Positions 4,535 to 6,096 of a stretch of 6,096 nucleotides of DNA are shown here, one piece after another. The first letter of the stretch is position 1, and the number at the start of each line of letters is the position of its first letter. Below the pieces are notes generated by a model, which saw nothing but the letters and a program-made list of their open reading frames with translations, was not told the origin of the DNA and ran no database searches. The position numbers and the translations under genes are program-made. Source of the DNA: Synechococcales cyanobacterium PMM_0002 (lineage in GTDB: Bacteria; Cyanobacteriota; Cyanobacteriia; Elainellales; Elainellaceae); NCBI GenBank assembly GCA_949127925.1, contig CASBQX010000368.1:1-6096 (forward strand), in the 5' to 3' direction.

Positions 4535-6096
4535 ATGGAACTTACCTGCCCCCTGCCCTACACCTGGAAGCAATCGGATGATGAACAAGGAACCGTTGAC
4601 CTACAAGAAACGGCTCAAAATGACCAACAGTGGCTAAATGGGATTGCGGCCAATGCGGCACCATTTTCGGATTGGTGGACTAAAGCCCGAATTGTGCAGA
4701 TGGCGTACGCTCCCACATATGGCGCAGACCCATCTATTTACACCGCTTCCCGCACCGTAGACGACATTAAACAGGCTCTACTTGCAGAAATTGTGGCAGA
4801 CAGTCATGCGTTTGACTTGGCTCAGTGTCAGGCGATGCATCCAGGTTTCTTTCGAGCCGTTGACCCGGCGTTTATCATCAAAACGCTGAATTCTTGGCAG
4901 GCTGGAGAATTTACTAGAGCGATTAGCCGTAATTTTGAAGTGTATCGCTACCTGGGTAGCGGCAATGTGAGCGGGGGGAATGTGAGTGGGGGGAACGTGC
5001 GCGGAGAGATAGAGGAGGGCGATCGCTGTTCTCGCAATACATTTTTGGTGCTGAGTACGGCGTCTGTATCTCTGAGCGTAGAGCGAACGCTGCCAAATCC
5101 CAAAAGATTTCGACCGCTGTTTAATGTAGAAGAGCTGGCCCAAACCATTCACGAGCGCGACATTGAAGCGATGACGCTGCGGACGCATGGCTATGCTAGC
5201 CCAGCGGCTGGGTTCTTCAAACTTTTGTCGCAAGAGGCAAATCAGCTATTTGCCGATCCCAAACCCGGTGCCCATCCCTTTGATACCCTGGCCGACAAGC
5301 ATCTCTACATTGGCTACCACTGGCCCAGTGAAATGCCGCTGTTTAACAAGGGTCTGACGCGCGATTCGTTCAGCAATCTGGAAGTGTTGCTCAAATTTTT
5401 GTTCAGCGTCTTGCTCTTAAGTTTGATTCCCAGCAGCGTATTGATTGCGCTCATACGGGTGTTTGAACGGCTTCAGATCGTGAAAACAGTGGGGATACAG
5501 CAGGATTTGGCGATCGCCGCTGGGGTATTTTTTCTGTGGCTGTCGTTGTTGATGCTGCTGCGGGATGTGGTCTATCAACGCGATCGCTACCGAGCCGTCC
5601 ACTATGGCGCACCCGACCTGGCAGAGTTTTTCTGGCGGCTCGACCAGCATCTGAAGCAGCTCAACCTGGCAGAGATGCCCCCGCCTGAGCCGATGTTGAA
5701 CCCAGAGGCCGATCGAAAATGGCTGGCTAAACAGCGCAAACAGGTGAATTTGATCGGACACAGCATGGGCGGGCTAGTCGTGGTCAACATGCTGCGGGTG
5801 CTCTCGGATCGCTTTGGCAAAGATGACCGAGATAGCCATGAGGACGGGGGGTTGGGAGATTGCCTGCGGCTAGGGAAAATCATTTTGGCATCGCCCGATA
5901 TTCCCCTGGAGCTATTGCGAGAAGGGCGGAATAACTATGTGCGATCGGCAATTCGGCGCTGCGAACAGATTTACCTAATGTCGAGCGATCGCGACATTGT
6001 GCTGCGCTACCTTTCAACCCTGGGCAACTGGTTCACCGAACCCAGTATTGAAATGTCGGGGCTGCGGCTGGGCAATATTTTTTTGCCGCCCGCCCC
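4535..6096 (+). CDS. Membrane-inserted alpha/beta-hydrolase, 3' end outside the window
   Basis: An open frame runs from ATG 4535 to the window end without a stop, giving 520 residues so far. The TGA directly before the ATG (4532-4534) excludes a longer protein. The catalytic fold appears from about residue 209: MTLRTHGYASPAAGFF (213-228), a likely first strand and oxyanion region; LYIGYHWPSE (257-266); and the nucleophile elbow VNLIGHSMGGLVVV (404-417) with Ser410. Asp485 or Asp487 in LMSSDRDIV is a candidate acid; the histidine would lie beyond the window. Two hydrophobic helices at about 283-308 and 325-343 interrupt the fold before the nucleophile. The first 200 residues match nothing I recognise and contain a GNVSG repeat (143-157). 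It may be a lipase, esterase or acyltransferase acting at a membrane; substrate unknown. It lies 42 bases after rnc with no clear terminator or ribosome binding site. Confidence 0.82.
   Translation, partial: MELTCPLPYTWKQSDDEQGTVDLQETAQNDQQWLNGIAANAAPFSDWWTKARIVQMAYAPTYGADPSIYTASRTVDDIKQALLAEIVADSHAFDLAQCQAMHPGFFRAVDPAFIIKTLNSWQAGEFTRAISRNFEVYRYLGSGNVSGGNVSGGNVRGEIEEGDRCSRNTFLVLSTASVSLSVERTLPNPKRFRPLFNVEELAQTIHERDIEAMTLRTHGYASPAAGFFKLLSQEANQLFADPKPGAHPFDTLADKHLYIGYHWPSEMPLFNKGLTRDSFSNLEVLLKFLFSVLLLSLIPSSVLIALIRVFERLQIVKTVGIQQDLAIAAGVFFLWLSLLMLLRDVVYQRDRYRAVHYGAPDLAEFFWRLDQHLKQLNLAEMPPPEPMLNPEADRKWLAKQRKQVNLIGHSMGGLVVVNMLRVLSDRFGKDDRDSHEDGGLGDCLRLGKIILASPDIPLELLREGRNNYVRSAIRRCEQIYLMSSDRDIVLRYLSTLGNWFTEPSIEMSGLRLGNIFLPPA
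4964..5008 (+). repeat. 15-bp in-frame tandem repeat in the hydrolase gene
   Basis: Three consecutive 15-base units begin AATGTGAGCGGGGGG, AATGTGAGTGGGGGG and AACGTGCGCGGAGAG (4964, 4979, 4994). They encode NVSGG, NVSGG and NVRGE, so copy-number change keeps the frame. The third copy has decayed. The segment probably forms a flexible loop between residues 143 and 158. Confidence 0.85.

Larger units (their letters stand above)
505..5992. repeat. HIP1 octamers (GCGATCGC), eleven copies
   Basis: The highly iterated palindrome typical of cyanobacteria begins at 505, 2489, 2715, 2852, 2903, 4017, 4041, 5019, 5510, 5580 and 5985. A random sequence of this length would be expected to hold about 0.1 copies. 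None falls in ndhC, ndhK, ndhJ, rnpB or the region left of 505. The feature coordinates span the first to last copy; the octamers themselves are the feature. Confidence 0.95.

Noticed and set aside
4778..5883. Several minus-strand frames opposite the right-hand gene
   Set aside because: They are shadows of the long plus-strand hydrolase frame, which is open for 520 codons and has a recognisable nucleophile elbow. The repeated PPLTFPPLT pattern in one of them is just the antisense of the 15-bp repeat.

Overview
The window is cyanobacterial chromosome. Four things show this: an ndhC-ndhK-ndhJ cluster of the photosynthetic NDH-1 type, a cyanobacterial-style RNase P RNA gene, eleven copies of the HIP1 octamer GCGATCGC, and protein sequences that read as cyanobacterial throughout. 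Base composition is moderate. I cannot name the genus with confidence; a filamentous Leptolyngbya-like lineage is only a guess.

Layout. Positions 1-296 look like the right part of a small mobile or repeat-type element. It encodes a 45-residue ribbon-helix-helix protein on the plus strand and ends in two stacked hairpins. The element cuts into a minus-strand pyridoxamine 5'-phosphate oxidase-like gene, leaving its first 78 codons (530-297) plus a foreign tail. A rho-independent terminator (563-596, minus) closes the ndhC-ndhK-ndhJ operon, which runs on the minus strand from 2220 to 619 with overlapping genes. A 341-base divergent intergenic region separates ndhC from a plus-strand gene for a membrane-anchored 213-residue protein of unknown function (2562-3203).

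Downstream on the plus strand are an 18-bp tandem repeat and a promoter-like dyad, then rnpB (about 3296-3726). About 30 bases later comes a ribonuclease III gene (3758-4492), whose ribosome binding region is made of 7-bp tandem repeats. The right end of the window, 4535-6096, is one long open frame with no stop: the first 520 residues of a membrane-inserted alpha/beta-hydrolase with a GHSMGG nucleophile elbow.

How the genes fit together. NdhC, NdhK and NdhJ join the membrane arm to the iron-sulfur arm of NDH-1, used in respiration, cyclic electron flow and CO2 uptake. rnpB and rnc are adjacent RNA-processing genes and may share transcripts. The points most worth a second look are an RNase III that has alanine where a metal-binding aspartate is expected, the element that truncates the oxidase gene, the repeat architecture around rnpB, and the hydrolase with a transmembrane hairpin inserted in its catalytic fold. 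I found no CRISPR array, tRNA or complete transposase gene.
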